A DNA stretch of 64,000 nucleotides. Source: Rhodoferax sp. (GTDB lineage: Bacteria; Pseudomonadota; Gammaproteobacteria; Burkholderiales; Burkholderiaceae_C). Location of the stretch: positions 1-64,000 of the forward strand of contig NZ_JAMPYG010000003.1 in the NCBI RefSeq assembly GCF_023700745.1. Reading direction: 5' to 3'. The notes under the pieces are model-generated. The model made no database searches. It was not told the DNA's origin and was given only the letters and a program-made list of their open reading frames with translations. How positions within the stretch are numbered: the first letter of the stretch is position 1; every line of letters starts with the position of its first letter. Positions 7,572 through 16,445 of this stretch are shown here, one piece after another. A program made the translations under genes and the position numbers.

Positions 7572-9506
7572 TTAATCATCAACAGCAGGGGGACTATATC
7601 CATGGACAAATTGCTTCAGGATATTCTTGATCACCGCCTCATTGTTTTGTGTTGCGGCCTGCCGCATCTCCACCAATACGGGCGCCAGCTCGGGCCAGAC
7701 CACAAAGTCTTCACGCGCCTTCATGATGCGCTCATGCGCGGTGCCTTCCGGGTTGTCGCCAATGAGCAGCTCCTCATACAGTTTTTCCCCAGGGCGCAGG
7801 CCGGTGATTTTAATTTCTATATCGCCGCACGGGTTGCGGTCATCGCGCAATGTCAGGCCAGAGAGCTGGGCCATGCGCCGTGCCAGATCGATAATTTTCA
7901 TGGGCTTGCCCATGTCCAGCACGAACACATCGCCGCCGTTGGCCATGGCACCGGCCTGCAACACCAGTTGGGCGGCCTCGGGAATGGTCATGAAATAGCG
8001 GGTGACTTCCTCATGCGTCACCGTCAGCGGGCCGCCATCGCGCAACTGCTTGCGAAACAGCGGCACCACGCTGCCACTGCTGCCCAGCACGTTGCCAAAG
8101 CGCACCATGGCAAACAGGGTGTGGTTGCGCACTTGCGTGCTTTGCGACCCGTCCGGCAGATGAAAAACCACCGAAGAACTGGCCGCCAGCGCCTGCAGCA
8201 CCAGTTCGGCCATGCGCTTGGTGGCACCCATCACATTGGTGGGTCGCACCGCCTTGTCGGTGGACACCAGCACAAAGTGGGCCGCCTCGCTTTCCATGGC
8301 GGCACGGGCCATATTCAGGGTGCCAAACACATTGTTCAGCACGCCCTCGGCAGGGTTGCTCTCTACCAGCGGCACATGCTTGTATGCCGCCGCGTGGTAA
8401 ACGGTGGCGGGTCGGTAAAGCTGGCAAATTTCCCTCAAACGCCCAAAATTCCCCACGCTGGCCAGCAGCGGAATCACCTCCACCGGCAAGGCATGCTCTG
8501 CGCACAGGCCCTCCAGCTCACGGTGGATGGTGTACAGGCCAAATTCGTTGTGCTCCACCAGCACCAGCTGGCGCGGTTTTTCCATAAGTATCTGGCGGCA
8601 CAACTCACTGCCAATGCTGCCGCCGGCCCCGGTCACCAGCACCGTCTTGCCGGCCAGATTCTTGGCCAGCAAGATCGAATCAGGTGGCACAGGGGGCCGC
8701 CCCAGCAGGTCTTCGACATCAAGTTCCTGAAAATCCTGAGTCGTCACCCGGCCCGATGCCAAGTCACCCATGCCCGGCAAGCTGCGCACGTGCACCGGCA
8801 ATTCGCGCAAACTGGCAATGATTTCATTGCGGCGCATCCGTTCCAGCGACGGCATGGCCAGCAAGATATCGGTCACGCCCATGCGCTCCACGGCATCGGC
8901 CACCTCATCAGGCGCCATGATGTCAACGCCGTTGATGCTGCCCCCCGCCTTGGCCTTGTCATCGTCAATAAAGCCCAACAGCACAAAATGGCGCGCTACA
9001 CCCAAGGCAGACGCCGTCTGCACACCCGCCTCGCCAGCACCGTAGATCAGCAGACGGCCAGTGGCATTTCGCGCCTTACGGGACCAGCCCGCCAACCAAA
9101 ACCGCGCAATCGCCCGACTGCCCCCCACCAGCAGCAAAAAGAGCAGCGGCTGAATCAGCCCCACGCTGCGCGGCACGCCCTGCCAGTTGAACCACAACAG
9201 GGCAAAGAAAAACAGCAGCGTGTACAGCCCCACCGCCTTGGCGGTAGTGGCCAGGGCTGCCATGCCGGTGTAACGAAAAATGGCGCGGTACAGCCCAAAG
9301 CGAACAAAAATGGGAATCGCCAGCAAGGGCGCCAGCAGGTAAACATACTTCTGCTGGAGTTGCGGCAGGCCCGTCTGGTCGATGCGCAGATAAAAGGCGG
9401 CCCAGACCGAAACCAGTGCCAGCACCAAATCAAGCGCAACGACTACCAAACGCTTGGCCGGGCGCGGCAGCGCCAGCAAAGGAGTAGCGAATCGACTCAG
9501 CGGCAT
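7572..9506 (-). CDS. membrane-bound nucleoside-diphosphate-sugar 4,6-dehydratase (CapD/WbpM/PglF family)
   Basis: A 644-residue protein with about four amino-terminal transmembrane helices (residues about 20-140), a first Rossmann-like domain (LLIYGAGEAG) and a catalytic SDR domain starting at TVLVTGAGGSIGSEL near residue 290. STDKAVRPTNVMGATKR carries the Asp-Lys and Met-x-x-x-Lys active-site signature of inverting and retaining UDP-GlcNAc 4,6-dehydratases. Expected product: UDP-4-keto-6-deoxy-GlcNAc, feeding the aminotransferase encoded just upstream, whose stop overlaps this start by 10 bases. It is the last of five overlapping genes that begin with a PglC-like transferase. Confidence 0.9.
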   Translation of the reverse strand: MPLSRFATPLLALPRPAKRLVVVALDLVLALVSVWAAFYLRIDQTGLPQLQQKYVYLLAPLLAIPIFVRFGLYRAIFRYTGMAALATTAKAVGLYTLLFFFALLWFNWQGVPRSVGLIQPLLFLLLVGGSRAIARFWLAGWSRKARNATGRLLIYGAGEAGVQTASALGVARHFVLLGFIDDDKAKAGGSINGVDIMAPDEVADAVERMGVTDILLAMPSLERMRRNEIIASLRELPVHVRSLPGMGDLASGRVTTQDFQELDVEDLLGRPPVPPDSILLAKNLAGKTVLVTGAGGSIGSELCRQILMEKPRQLVLVEHNEFGLYTIHRELEGLCAEHALPVEVIPLLASVGNFGRLREICQLYRPATVYHAAAYKHVPLVESNPAEGVLNNVFGTLNMARAAMESEAAHFVLVSTDKAVRPTNVMGATKRMAELVLQALAASSSVVFHLPDGSQSTQVRNHTLFAMVRFGNVLGSSGSVVPLFRKQLRDGGPLTVTHEEVTRYFMTIPEAAQLVLQAGAMANGGDVFVLDMGKPMKIIDLARRMAQLSGLTLRDDRNPCGDIEIKITGLRPGEKLYEELLIGDNPEGTAHERIMKAREDFVVWPELAPVLVEMRQAATQNNEAVIKNILKQFVHGYSPPAVDD

Positions 9507-10681
9507 ACCTGCCTCAAAACTGCGGCTACCGTTTCACATGTCTTGGTGATTTCTGCAAGAGTCAACGTGGGATGCACCAGAAACATCAAGCTGGTTTCAC
9601 CAAGCTGCCTTGCAACCGGCAAACGCTCGGCCGGGCGCCAGCCGGTCCCGTCGAATGCTTTTTCCAAGTAGACCTCCGAACATGACCCCTGGTAGCAGGG
9701 CACACCTTGGGCATTGATCGCCTCCACAATTCGATCACGGCTCCAGCCGTCGACCAGGCGCTCGGGCTTCACCTGCACATAACATTTGTAGTGAGCGTGC
9801 ACGCTGCCAGCCGGCATGGCAGAAAAGTCGGGGACGTGCACCACTGCGTGCTCACGGCAGGCAGCCCAAATGGCTTCAGCGTGCCGGGTGCGGCTGGCCG
9901 TCCAATCCGCCATGCGGCGCAACTGGATGCGTCCGATCACGGCTTGCATCTCCAGCATGCGCCAGTTGGTGCCAAAGCTCTCATGCAGCCAGCGGAAACC
10001 CGGTGGGTGCTGGCGCTCGTACACCGCCGCGTAGCTCTTGCCGTGGTCTTTAAAGGCCCACATGGCACGCCACAGCGCCTCGTCGTTGGTGGTGATCATG
10101 CCGCCCTCGCCGCCGGTCGTCATGATCTTGTCCTGGCAAAAGCTCCAGGCGCCCACATGGCCAATGGCACCTACGCCTCGGCCCTTGTACTTCGCCCCAT
10201 GGGCTTGGGCGCAGTCCTCGATCACCTTGAAGTCCTGCGAATCGGCAAGCGCCATGATAGGGTCCATGTCACACGGCCAACCAGCCAAATGCACGCAAAT
10301 CACGGCCTTTGTGCGCGGTGTCAGAACCTTGGCAATCGTGGCAGCAGAAATATTGCCACTGTCAGCCTCTACATCTGCAAACACTGGCGTGGCGCCTGCA
10401 TTCACCACGCAAGACACGCTGGCGATGAAAGTGCGCGGTGTCACCACCACCTCGTCGCCCGGGCCAATACCCAGCGCCTTCAGCGCCACATCGAGCGCCA
10501 GTGTGCCGTTGCTCAATGCCACGGCATACCGCGTACCGCACCAAGCCGCAAACTCTTTTTCAAACTCGCGACATTCGGTGCCGGTCCAGTAATTGACCTT
10601 ATTGGACAGTAGCACCGCGCGCACGGCGTCAGCCTCTTCGGTGGTGAAACTGGGCCAGGAAGAAAACAAAGTGTTCAGCAT
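9497..10681 (-). CDS. DegT/DnrJ/EryC1 PLP-dependent sugar aminotransferase
   Basis: A 394-residue PLP enzyme that would transfer an amino group to the 4-keto sugar made by the neighbouring dehydratase. Visible are GDEVVVTPRTFIAS (cofactor phosphate loop), VIEDCAQAHGA with the PLP-ring aspartate, and SFCQDKIMTTGGEGG with the internal-aldimine lysine. The pattern is that of PglE/WecE-like sugar aminotransferases. It overlaps the HAD gene by 7 bases and the dehydratase gene by 10, implying translational coupling. No acetyltransferase of the PglD type is present in the window, which is what a bacillosamine pathway would need next. Confidence 0.9.
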   Translation of the reverse strand: MLNTLFSSWPSFTTEEADAVRAVLLSNKVNYWTGTECREFEKEFAAWCGTRYAVALSNGTLALDVALKALGIGPGDEVVVTPRTFIASVSCVVNAGATPVFADVEADSGNISAATIAKVLTPRTKAVICVHLAGWPCDMDPIMALADSQDFKVIEDCAQAHGAKYKGRGVGAIGHVGAWSFCQDKIMTTGGEGGMITTNDEALWRAMWAFKDHGKSYAAVYERQHPPGFRWLHESFGTNWRMLEMQAVIGRIQLRRMADWTASRTRHAEAIWAACREHAVVHVPDFSAMPAGSVHAHYKCYVQVKPERLVDGWSRDRIVEAINAQGVPCYQGSCSEVYLEKAFDGTGWRPAERLPVARQLGETSLMFLVHPTLTLAEITKTCETVAAVLRQVCR

Positions 10682-11340
10682 ATGTAATTCAATATTTCAT
10701 CGAGCGAGTCGATCCAAAACTGTGGTAACTGCTCGGGCTGGAGTCCATCCAAATTCTGGCTATGGATATTGCGACCGTCGTCGCGAAGCCCTAGGGTTGT
10801 CCAGCCCAAAGAATTAGGAGCCAGGAAATCTTTTTTTGGGTTATCGCCAACGTAAATTTGGCGCGATGCAGGCATGTGGCGCATGATAAGTTCAAAGCGC
10901 AATGGAGAAGGCTTGTCAGCGCCGTAGTCTTCTGAGATATACGCCGGAAAACGTGATAACCCCAAAGCCTTGATTTTCTGGCGCTGGCTAATGGAGCGAC
11001 CGTCAGTGATAATCGCCAGATTGCACTTCGTCTGCAACCTCTCCAGCAAATCCTGCACAAACGGAGTCAATCGAATTGCTGGCTCATGCAGACGATAGAT
11101 CCACAAAAGCGACTCTTTAACTGAAATCGGCAACCCAGCCACACGGCAAAGACCTGCAAGCAGATCCGGCTCACCAGCTTTCTGGAGTGCAAGTAAATCC
11201 AATGCCAGCGATTTACCATAAAGCTGCTCAATCCAACGACATACCTCGGCAAAGCCCGAAGCATGATAATCAGCTTCCTTGTATAGAGTGTCATCCAAAT
11301 CAAGAACGACGACAGTCTCAAAAAATTCAGTTATAGCCAT
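10675..11340 (-). CDS. HAD-family phosphatase in the polysaccharide cluster
   Basis: A 221-residue haloacid-dehalogenase-fold protein. Motif I VVLDLDDTLYKE holds the nucleophile and acid/base aspartates, LAIITDGRS is motif II, the lysine of DYGADKPSP is motif III, and YVGDNPKKDF is motif IV. It is probably a phosphatase, but its substrate is unknown. It overlaps the ATP-grasp gene by 14 bases and the aminotransferase gene by 7, so it belongs to the same biochemical task, perhaps preparing or trimming a phosphorylated precursor of the sugar's substituent. The GC content is lower than in its neighbours. Confidence 0.85.
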   Translation of the reverse strand: MAITEFFETVVVLDLDDTLYKEADYHASGFAEVCRWIEQLYGKSLALDLLALQKAGEPDLLAGLCRVAGLPISVKESLLWIYRLHEPAIRLTPFVQDLLERLQTKCNLAIITDGRSISQRQKIKALGLSRFPAYISEDYGADKPSPLRFELIMRHMPASRQIYVGDNPKKDFLAPNSLGWTTLGLRDDGRNIHSQNLDGLQPEQLPQFWIDSLDEILNYIC

Positions 11341-12289
11341 GCACTAGAACCTTAGCGTCATAACGCAGCATCAATAGATCGGCTTCCCAATCCTCCTTGA
11401 ACGGCAGATCATGATCGAGCAAATACTCGTCAATTAGCCAACCAGGATATTTGGCCTCCGCACCATAAGTGAGCGGATAACCGCCACCGAAGCGCGGGTT
11501 TATCTCAAGGGCCGCAAACCGTCCCGTCTCTTGATTGCTAAACAGTTGCAGCGTGATGCATCCGCGCGCGCCTTGAATTCGGGTCAACTTGTCGCGCAAA
11601 TAGTGATAGACGTGATTTCGGCGCGTGACACCCTTGCTAACTTCGCCAGCCCGTGTTTCTAAGCGCTGCCGGGGTACGAAGCAACGCAACTGGCCCCGGC
11701 GGTCATAGTAAGCGTCGACGGTATATTCTTGATGGCTGGCATCAATGAGTTCCATAAACATCATCTTTTCGTCTGCCAACATTGCATCGGAAAGCATTGC
11801 TGGCGTGCCAACTATAGAAGCACCAATGCTGCAACTACCGTCATAGGGCTTGGCAAAGCAAGGAAATCTGATCGCATCGCGTGCAAAGATTTTTGGGGTA
11901 TCAATACTGATATCCGTGAACAAGTCTGCAGTCAAACGCTTGTCGCGGCAGATTCTTACCAGTGACTCATCCGAAATGATGACGTGAATACCCTCATCAG
12001 AAAACATCTGCCGATGCTGCGATAGCAGCAGAAGTTCAGTATCAATAGTCGGCACGACCAAGCCTATTCCTTCCCTCAGGCAGGTCGAAAGCAGAAAATC
12101 AACGTAAGAGGAATCCGTAACCCGAGGAGCTTTAATGGCTTTGTGCACGACCTGGCACGCTGCAGAAGTTTCAGGCCTCATCTCCGTCGCCAGGAGTCTA
12201 GAGTCCAAATTCCGTTCGGCGATATCAATCAAAAAAGACTGGGCAAGTTCGACGCGTCGCCCGGCAGACAAGAGTAAAACGTTTTTCAT
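11327..12289 (-). CDS. ATP-grasp ligase of the polysaccharide cluster
   Basis: A 320-residue ATP-grasp enzyme of the carbamoyl-phosphate-synthase-like type. The amino part (KNVLLLSAGRRVELAQ) is a pre-ATP-grasp Rossmann domain; FPCFAKPYDGSCSIGA is the ATP-binding loop; ALEINPRFGGGYPL carries the magnesium-binding Glu and Asn. Such enzymes join a carboxylate to an amine through an acyl phosphate. Sitting between an initiating sugar transferase (4-base ATGA overlap) and a HAD phosphatase, it is a candidate for adding an amino-acid or other acyl group to an aminosugar. This role is inference; no substrate can be read from sequence. Confidence 0.82.
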   Translation of the reverse strand: MKNVLLLSAGRRVELAQSFLIDIAERNLDSRLLATEMRPETSAACQVVHKAIKAPRVTDSSYVDFLLSTCLREGIGLVVPTIDTELLLLSQHRQMFSDEGIHVIISDESLVRICRDKRLTADLFTDISIDTPKIFARDAIRFPCFAKPYDGSCSIGASIVGTPAMLSDAMLADEKMMFMELIDASHQEYTVDAYYDRRGQLRCFVPRQRLETRAGEVSKGVTRRNHVYHYLRDKLTRIQGARGCITLQLFSNQETGRFAALEINPRFGGGYPLTYGAEAKYPGWLIDEYLLDHDLPFKEDWEADLLMLRYDAKVLVHGYN

Positions 12290-12894
12290 TCTTCAGCTTT
12301 AGTTAGGTTGGATCCCTTGAAAACTGGCATCGTCGCCTCGCCCGCCGCACTGATGCCCTCGCGCACCAGCACCTTCTTCACCGTCAGCCACAGGACCTTG
12401 ATGTCCAACCACAGCGAGCGGTGGTCGACGTACCACACGTCCAGCCTGAACTTGTCGTCCCAGCTGATCGCGTTGCGGCCATTCACCTGCGCCCAGCCGG
12501 TGATGCCAGGGCGCACTTCATGGCGGCGCGCCTGTTCGGGCGAGTAGAGCGGCAGGTACTCCATCAGCAGCGGACGCGGCCCCACCAGGCTCATATCACC
12601 CTTGAACACATTCCACAGCTCGGGCAGCTCATCCAGGCTACTGGCGCGTAGGAATCGGCCGAAAGGCGTCAACCGCTCGGCGTCGGGCAGCAACTCGCCA
12701 TCCGGCCCACGTGCGTCCGTCATGGTGCGGAACTTGACCATCTGGAACGGTTTGCCGTGCCGACCGGGACGTGTCTGGCGGAAGAAGGCGGGACTGCCGA
12801 GCTTGTTGCGCACCAGCCAGATTAAGCTGAGCAGAGGCAGGGCGAGTAAAAGCAACGCCAGCAGGGCGATGACGAAGTCAAAGAGTCGTTTCAT
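12286..12894 (-). CDS. initiating phosphoglycosyl transferase, PglC-like sugar transferase
   Basis: A 202-residue monotopic phosphoglycosyl transferase that would place the first sugar phosphate on undecaprenyl phosphate at the inner membrane. One reentrant hydrophobic helix covers residues about 5-26. Next come FRQTRPGRHGKPFQMVKFRTM, SLDELPELWNVFKGDMSLVGPRPLL with the catalytic Asp-Glu pair, and GITGWAQVNGRN. The short length without extra membrane helices fits the PglC class rather than WbaP. It is followed without a gap by the ATP-grasp, HAD, aminotransferase and dehydratase genes, suggesting that the product of those enzymes is its substrate. Confidence 0.9.
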   Translation of the reverse strand: MKRLFDFVIALLALLLLALPLLSLIWLVRNKLGSPAFFRQTRPGRHGKPFQMVKFRTMTDARGPDGELLPDAERLTPFGRFLRASSLDELPELWNVFKGDMSLVGPRPLLMEYLPLYSPEQARRHEVRPGITGWAQVNGRNAISWDDKFRLDVWYVDHRSLWLDIKVLWLTVKKVLVREGISAAGEATMPVFKGSNLTKAEE

Positions 12895-12917
12895 TCAGGT
12901 TCGTGTCGTGTGTGATG

Positions 12918-14156
12918 CTAGCAGTTCGATTTCCGGCTTGACGCGAGTGCCTTGAAGATGACCCCAAACCTGGCCGCCCCCACCGGCAGTGACAAATGCT
13001 CCCGGTAATAGTCCTGAGCCTTGCGGCCCATTTCTTTGAGCTGACTGGAAGAAAGTGCAGCCATCGCCTCCGCCGCAATTGCCAAGGCTTCTGCATTCTC
13101 AGACTCGGCAACTACGCCGCCGCCGGACTGGATGACCAAATCGGCCGCATCGCCATCCACCGCCATCAAGAGTGGTTTGCCAACGGTCATGTAGGCCTGG
13201 GTCTTGGACGGGATGGTGATCTGAAACAGCGGATCCTTGCGCAAATGCACCAGCAAGGCATCGGCCGCATTCAGCAGCGTGCCCACCTCAGACATAGGCA
13301 CTGGCGGCAGGAAGACTACATTGCGGAGCTGCAGTTCCGCAGCCCGTTGCTTGAGTCGGTCCACCTCCACACCGCCGCCCAACATCACCCAGCAGACACG
13401 CAATCCACGCGCCTGCAGCAGTTCAGCCGCCTGCAGTACGGCATTCAGCGCCTGTGCCTTGCCCATGTTGCCGGCAAACATGATCCGAAACTGATCCGCT
13501 CTCGGAAAGACCTCAGGCAACTGCCCCTGCGGTGCGGCCAGCGCCGCCTCGTCCGCCCAGTTGTAAATAACCTCCACCTTGGCCTCTGACACCCCGCGCT
13601 GCATTAATAAGCGCTTGAAGCCTGGCGACAGCACTACGATGTGGTCCACACGGCGGTACACCCACTGGCATACAGCACTCACCACGTTCAAGGCGCGGAC
13701 GTTGTTGAGCATGCCCGTGGCACGCAAGGTATCGGGCCACATGTCCTGAATGTCATACACCACTGGAATATGGCGTAACAGGCGAATCAAGCTGGCGGTG
13801 ATGCCTACTGTCAATGGCGGATGATAAGCATAGATCACATCTGGCCTGCGAGCCATGAACAAGCCGTACACCAACGACGACGCGGCAAAGCTGGCGTAAT
13901 TCAACACCCGCTTGATGGCCGACTGGTCGTGGTTGGGGTACAGCGGAACGCGCGTCACCTGCACGCCATCAATCACTTCGCGCTGAAGCCACTTGATGCA
14001 ATAGCCGGGGTAGACCTTGCCACCGGGGTAATTAGGAAAGCCGGTAAGCACCTCTACCTCGAACCCTTGGCGCACCAGCTCGCGTGCAAACACCAAGCCC
14101 TTGAAAGTGGGCTCGGGGTCGAACCATTGCGTCAGCAACAGGATGCGTGTGGCCAT
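12918..14156 (-). CDS. wbuB: GT4 glycosyltransferase, WbuB-like (probable L-FucNAc transferase)
   Basis: A 412-residue GT-B glycosyltransferase. The amino half has the WbuB-type openings LLLTQWFDPEPTFKG, EVLTGFPNYPGGKVYPGY and VVYDIQDMWPDTL. The carboxyl half has FRIMFAGNMGKAQAL and the donor-binding segment ending IPSKTQAYMTVGKPLLMAVDGDAADL. WbuB transfers L-FucNAc in E. coli O26, and here the gene lies 3 bases after fnlC, the last enzyme for UDP-L-FucNAc, which supports the same donor. The acceptor is probably the undecaprenyl-linked sugar made by the PglC-like transferase encoded next. Confidence 0.82.
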   Translation of the reverse strand: MATRILLLTQWFDPEPTFKGLVFARELVRQGFEVEVLTGFPNYPGGKVYPGYCIKWLQREVIDGVQVTRVPLYPNHDQSAIKRVLNYASFAASSLVYGLFMARRPDVIYAYHPPLTVGITASLIRLLRHIPVVYDIQDMWPDTLRATGMLNNVRALNVVSAVCQWVYRRVDHIVVLSPGFKRLLMQRGVSEAKVEVIYNWADEAALAAPQGQLPEVFPRADQFRIMFAGNMGKAQALNAVLQAAELLQARGLRVCWVMLGGGVEVDRLKQRAAELQLRNVVFLPPVPMSEVGTLLNAADALLVHLRKDPLFQITIPSKTQAYMTVGKPLLMAVDGDAADLVIQSGGGVVAESENAEALAIAAEAMAALSSSQLKEMGRKAQDYYREHLSLPVGAARFGVIFKALASSRKSNC

Positions 14157-14159
14157 GCG

Positions 14160-15290
14160 TCAGTACTTCTTCCACACCACGCGGTTCACGTAATCCGTGT
14201 AGCTGTGGATGATACGCAGAACCTTGTCCGAGACATTGGGCATGCTGTAGTCGGCCACCTGGCGCAACAGGCGTGTCTGGCCACGAGGCTGGCTTTCCAG
14301 AATGGCCAGGCCCTGCATGACCCGCTCCACCTCCAAGCCCACCATCATGACCGCAGCCTCTTCCATGCCCTCGGGCCGCTCATGCGCCTCGCGCAGGTTC
14401 AGCGCCGGAAAGTTCAGAATGGACGACTCTTCATTAATGGTGCCGCTGTCCGACAGCGCCGCCTTGGCCGAAAGCTGAAGTTTGTTGTAGTCGGTAAAAC
14501 CCAGCGGCTTAAGCAACTGCACATTGGCGTGGAACTTTGCACCCATGGCGTCAACCCGCTTTTGCGTGCGCGGGTGGGTGGAGACGATCACCGGCAGGCC
14601 GTATTGCTCGGCCACAGTGTTGAGCACCTGCACCAGCTTGCCAAAGTTCAGGTCGGAGTCGATGTTTTCCTCACGATGGGCGCTCACTACAAAGAACTGC
14701 CCCTCGGCCAGCCCCAGCCGGTCCAGCACGCCCGATGCATCAATGCCCGGGCGGTAGTGCGCCAGCACCTCGGCCATAGGGCTGCCGGTCTTGATGACCA
14801 TGTCGGGCGGCAGGCCCTCGCGCAGCAGGTATTCGCGGGCAATGCTGCTGTAGGTCAAGTTGATGTCTGCCGTGTGGTCCACGATGCGGCGATTGATTTC
14901 TTCGGGCACACGCTGGTCAAAGCAGCGGTTGCCGGCCTCCATATGGAACACCGGCACCTTGCGCCGTTTAGCCGGCAGCACGGCCATGCAGCTGTTGGTG
15001 TCACCCAGCACCAGCAGGGCATCGGGCTTTTCCGTGGCCAGCACGCCATCCACCGCGATGATGATCTTGCCAATGGTTTCCGCCGCGCTGGCGCCAGCGG
15101 CGTTCAGGAAGTGGTCTGGTTTGCGAATGCCCAGATCGTCAAAAAAGATCTGGTTCAGTTCGTAGTCGTAGTTCTGGCCCGTGTGCACCAGCACATGGTC
15201 GCAATGCTCGTCAAGGCGCGCTAGCACGCGAGAGAGGCGAATGATCTCGGGCCGGGTACCGACCACAGTCATGACTTTGAGTTTTTTCAT
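14160..15290 (-). CDS. fnlC: UDP-2-acetamido-2,6-dideoxy-hexose 2-epimerase (FnlC/WbjD/CapG)
   Basis: A 376-residue member of the UDP-GlcNAc 2-epimerase family, here predicted to make UDP-L-FucNAc from the L-talo isomer as the third step of the FnlABC route. The amino end MTVVGTRPEIIRL, the VHTGQNYDYELNQIFF segment, VLGDTNSCMAV and FHMEAGNRCFDQRVPEEINRRIVDHTAD are characteristic; in plain WecB the corresponding signature is EAGLRT. The assignment to FnlC rather than WecB rests on this variant signature and on the flanking fnlB, fnlA and wbuB genes. It lies 11 bases after fnlB. Confidence 0.9.
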   Translation of the reverse strand: MKKLKVMTVVGTRPEIIRLSRVLARLDEHCDHVLVHTGQNYDYELNQIFFDDLGIRKPDHFLNAAGASAAETIGKIIIAVDGVLATEKPDALLVLGDTNSCMAVLPAKRRKVPVFHMEAGNRCFDQRVPEEINRRIVDHTADINLTYSSIAREYLLREGLPPDMVIKTGSPMAEVLAHYRPGIDASGVLDRLGLAEGQFFVVSAHREENIDSDLNFGKLVQVLNTVAEQYGLPVIVSTHPRTQKRVDAMGAKFHANVQLLKPLGFTDYNKLQLSAKAALSDSGTINEESSILNFPALNLREAHERPEGMEEAAVMMVGLEVERVMQGLAILESQPRGQTRLLRQVADYSMPNVSDKVLRIIHSYTDYVNRVVWKKY

Positions 15291-15301
15291 GGGTATCGAT
15301 T

Positions 15302-16441
15302 TCAGAGCGGGCAGGCAAAGGTATCCGGCCGCGCACGGTCGAACACCTCATTCGCCCAGAGCATGACGATCATTTCGTCGGCGCCGATGTTGGTGATGTC
15401 ATGCGTCCAGCCCGGCACGGTTTCCACGATTTCGGACTTGTCACCGCTCGTGACCAGTTCATTCTCCTGGCCGGTTTGCATGTGGCGGAACTTGAAGCGC
15501 GCCTGGCCCTTGATGACCAGGAACTTCTCGGTCTTGCTGTGGTGGTAATGCCCACCCCGCGTGATCCCTGGGTGCGCGGTGAAGAAGGAGAACTGTCCGC
15601 AATCGGGCGTCTTGAGCATTTCAACGAACACGCCGCGCGGGTCGCCATGCTGGGGCACGGTGTAGGTAAACGACTCCACCGGCAGGTAGCTCACATAGGT
15701 GGCGTACAAGGCACGCACCAGCCCCGTGCCCACGCGATCCGTCATCAGGGTGCTGCGGCTGTCCTTGAACGCCTGAATCTGCCGGGCCAGTTCGCCCACG
15801 GTAGAGGTGTATTGCGGTGCCACAGTGGCAAAGCCATCCGGCCCCACCGCAGCGTCAGCGCCATCCATCAACTGCACAAAGCGTTCAATCACATCGTCCA
15901 CATACACCAGCGTGAGCGGAGCGGCCGGGTCATTGATCTGAATGGACAGATCGCGGGCAACGTTGTGGCAGAACGTAGCCACCGCCGAGTTGTAGTTGGG
16001 CTTGCACCATTTGCCGAACACGTTGGGCAGGCGAAACACATGCGCTGGCACGCCGTGGCTGGCGGCCAAGGCAAACAAAGCGTCTTCCGCCGCGCGCTTG
16101 CTCTGGCCGTAGAGGTTGGGCTGCGTGGCCTGGGTACTAGAGGCAAACACCACCGGCACGCGGCGCCCGCTACGCTCTGCCTCAGCCGCCAAGGCACTGC
16201 ACAGCGCCTGCGTGAGCCCGGCATTGCCGCTAGCAAATTCGGTAGGGTCTTGCGGACGGTTAACCCCCGCCAGGTGAAACACAAAGTCCACCCCTTGCAG
16301 CAGCGCCGGCAGTTGCTTCACGTCGTCTGCACGGGTAAAGCAGCGCACCTGCACATCCTTGCGTTCGGCCAGATGCAGTTGCAGGTTTTTGCCAATGAAG
16401 CCGTTGGCCCCGGTGATCAGCATCGTCTTGACGTTGCTCAT
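15302..16441 (-). CDS. fnlB: bifunctional 4-reductase/3-epimerase with cupin domain (FnlB/WbjC/CapF)
   Basis: A 379-residue two-domain enzyme acting second in UDP-L-FucNAc synthesis. The amino part is an SDR domain starting LITGANGFIGKNLQLHL. YGQSKRAAED carries the Tyr-x-x-x-Lys pair. The carboxyl 120 residues form a cupin: HPGITRGGHYHHSKTEKFLV has the metal-binding histidines and glutamate, as in CapF, where the cupin catalyses C3 epimerisation. The start at 16441 leaves 4 bases after the fnlA stop; an open frame continues to 16480 inside fnlA but homologues begin near the glycine-rich loop. Confidence 0.92.
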   Translation of the reverse strand: MSNVKTMLITGANGFIGKNLQLHLAERKDVQVRCFTRADDVKQLPALLQGVDFVFHLAGVNRPQDPTEFASGNAGLTQALCSALAAEAERSGRRVPVVFASSTQATQPNLYGQSKRAAEDALFALAASHGVPAHVFRLPNVFGKWCKPNYNSAVATFCHNVARDLSIQINDPAAPLTLVYVDDVIERFVQLMDGADAAVGPDGFATVAPQYTSTVGELARQIQAFKDSRSTLMTDRVGTGLVRALYATYVSYLPVESFTYTVPQHGDPRGVFVEMLKTPDCGQFSFFTAHPGITRGGHYHHSKTEKFLVIKGQARFKFRHMQTGQENELVTSGDKSEIVETVPGWTHDITNIGADEMIVMLWANEVFDRARPDTFACPL

Positions 16442-16445
16442 GTAC

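Noticed and set aside
7524-9671. 715-residue plus-strand open frame
   Set aside because: Exact antisense shadow of the dehydratase gene in GC-rich DNA; rich in His/Gln/Arg with no domain.
13821-15224. 467-residue plus-strand open frame
   Set aside because: Antisense of the WbuB-like and fnlC genes; His/Arg-rich composition typical of antisense frames.
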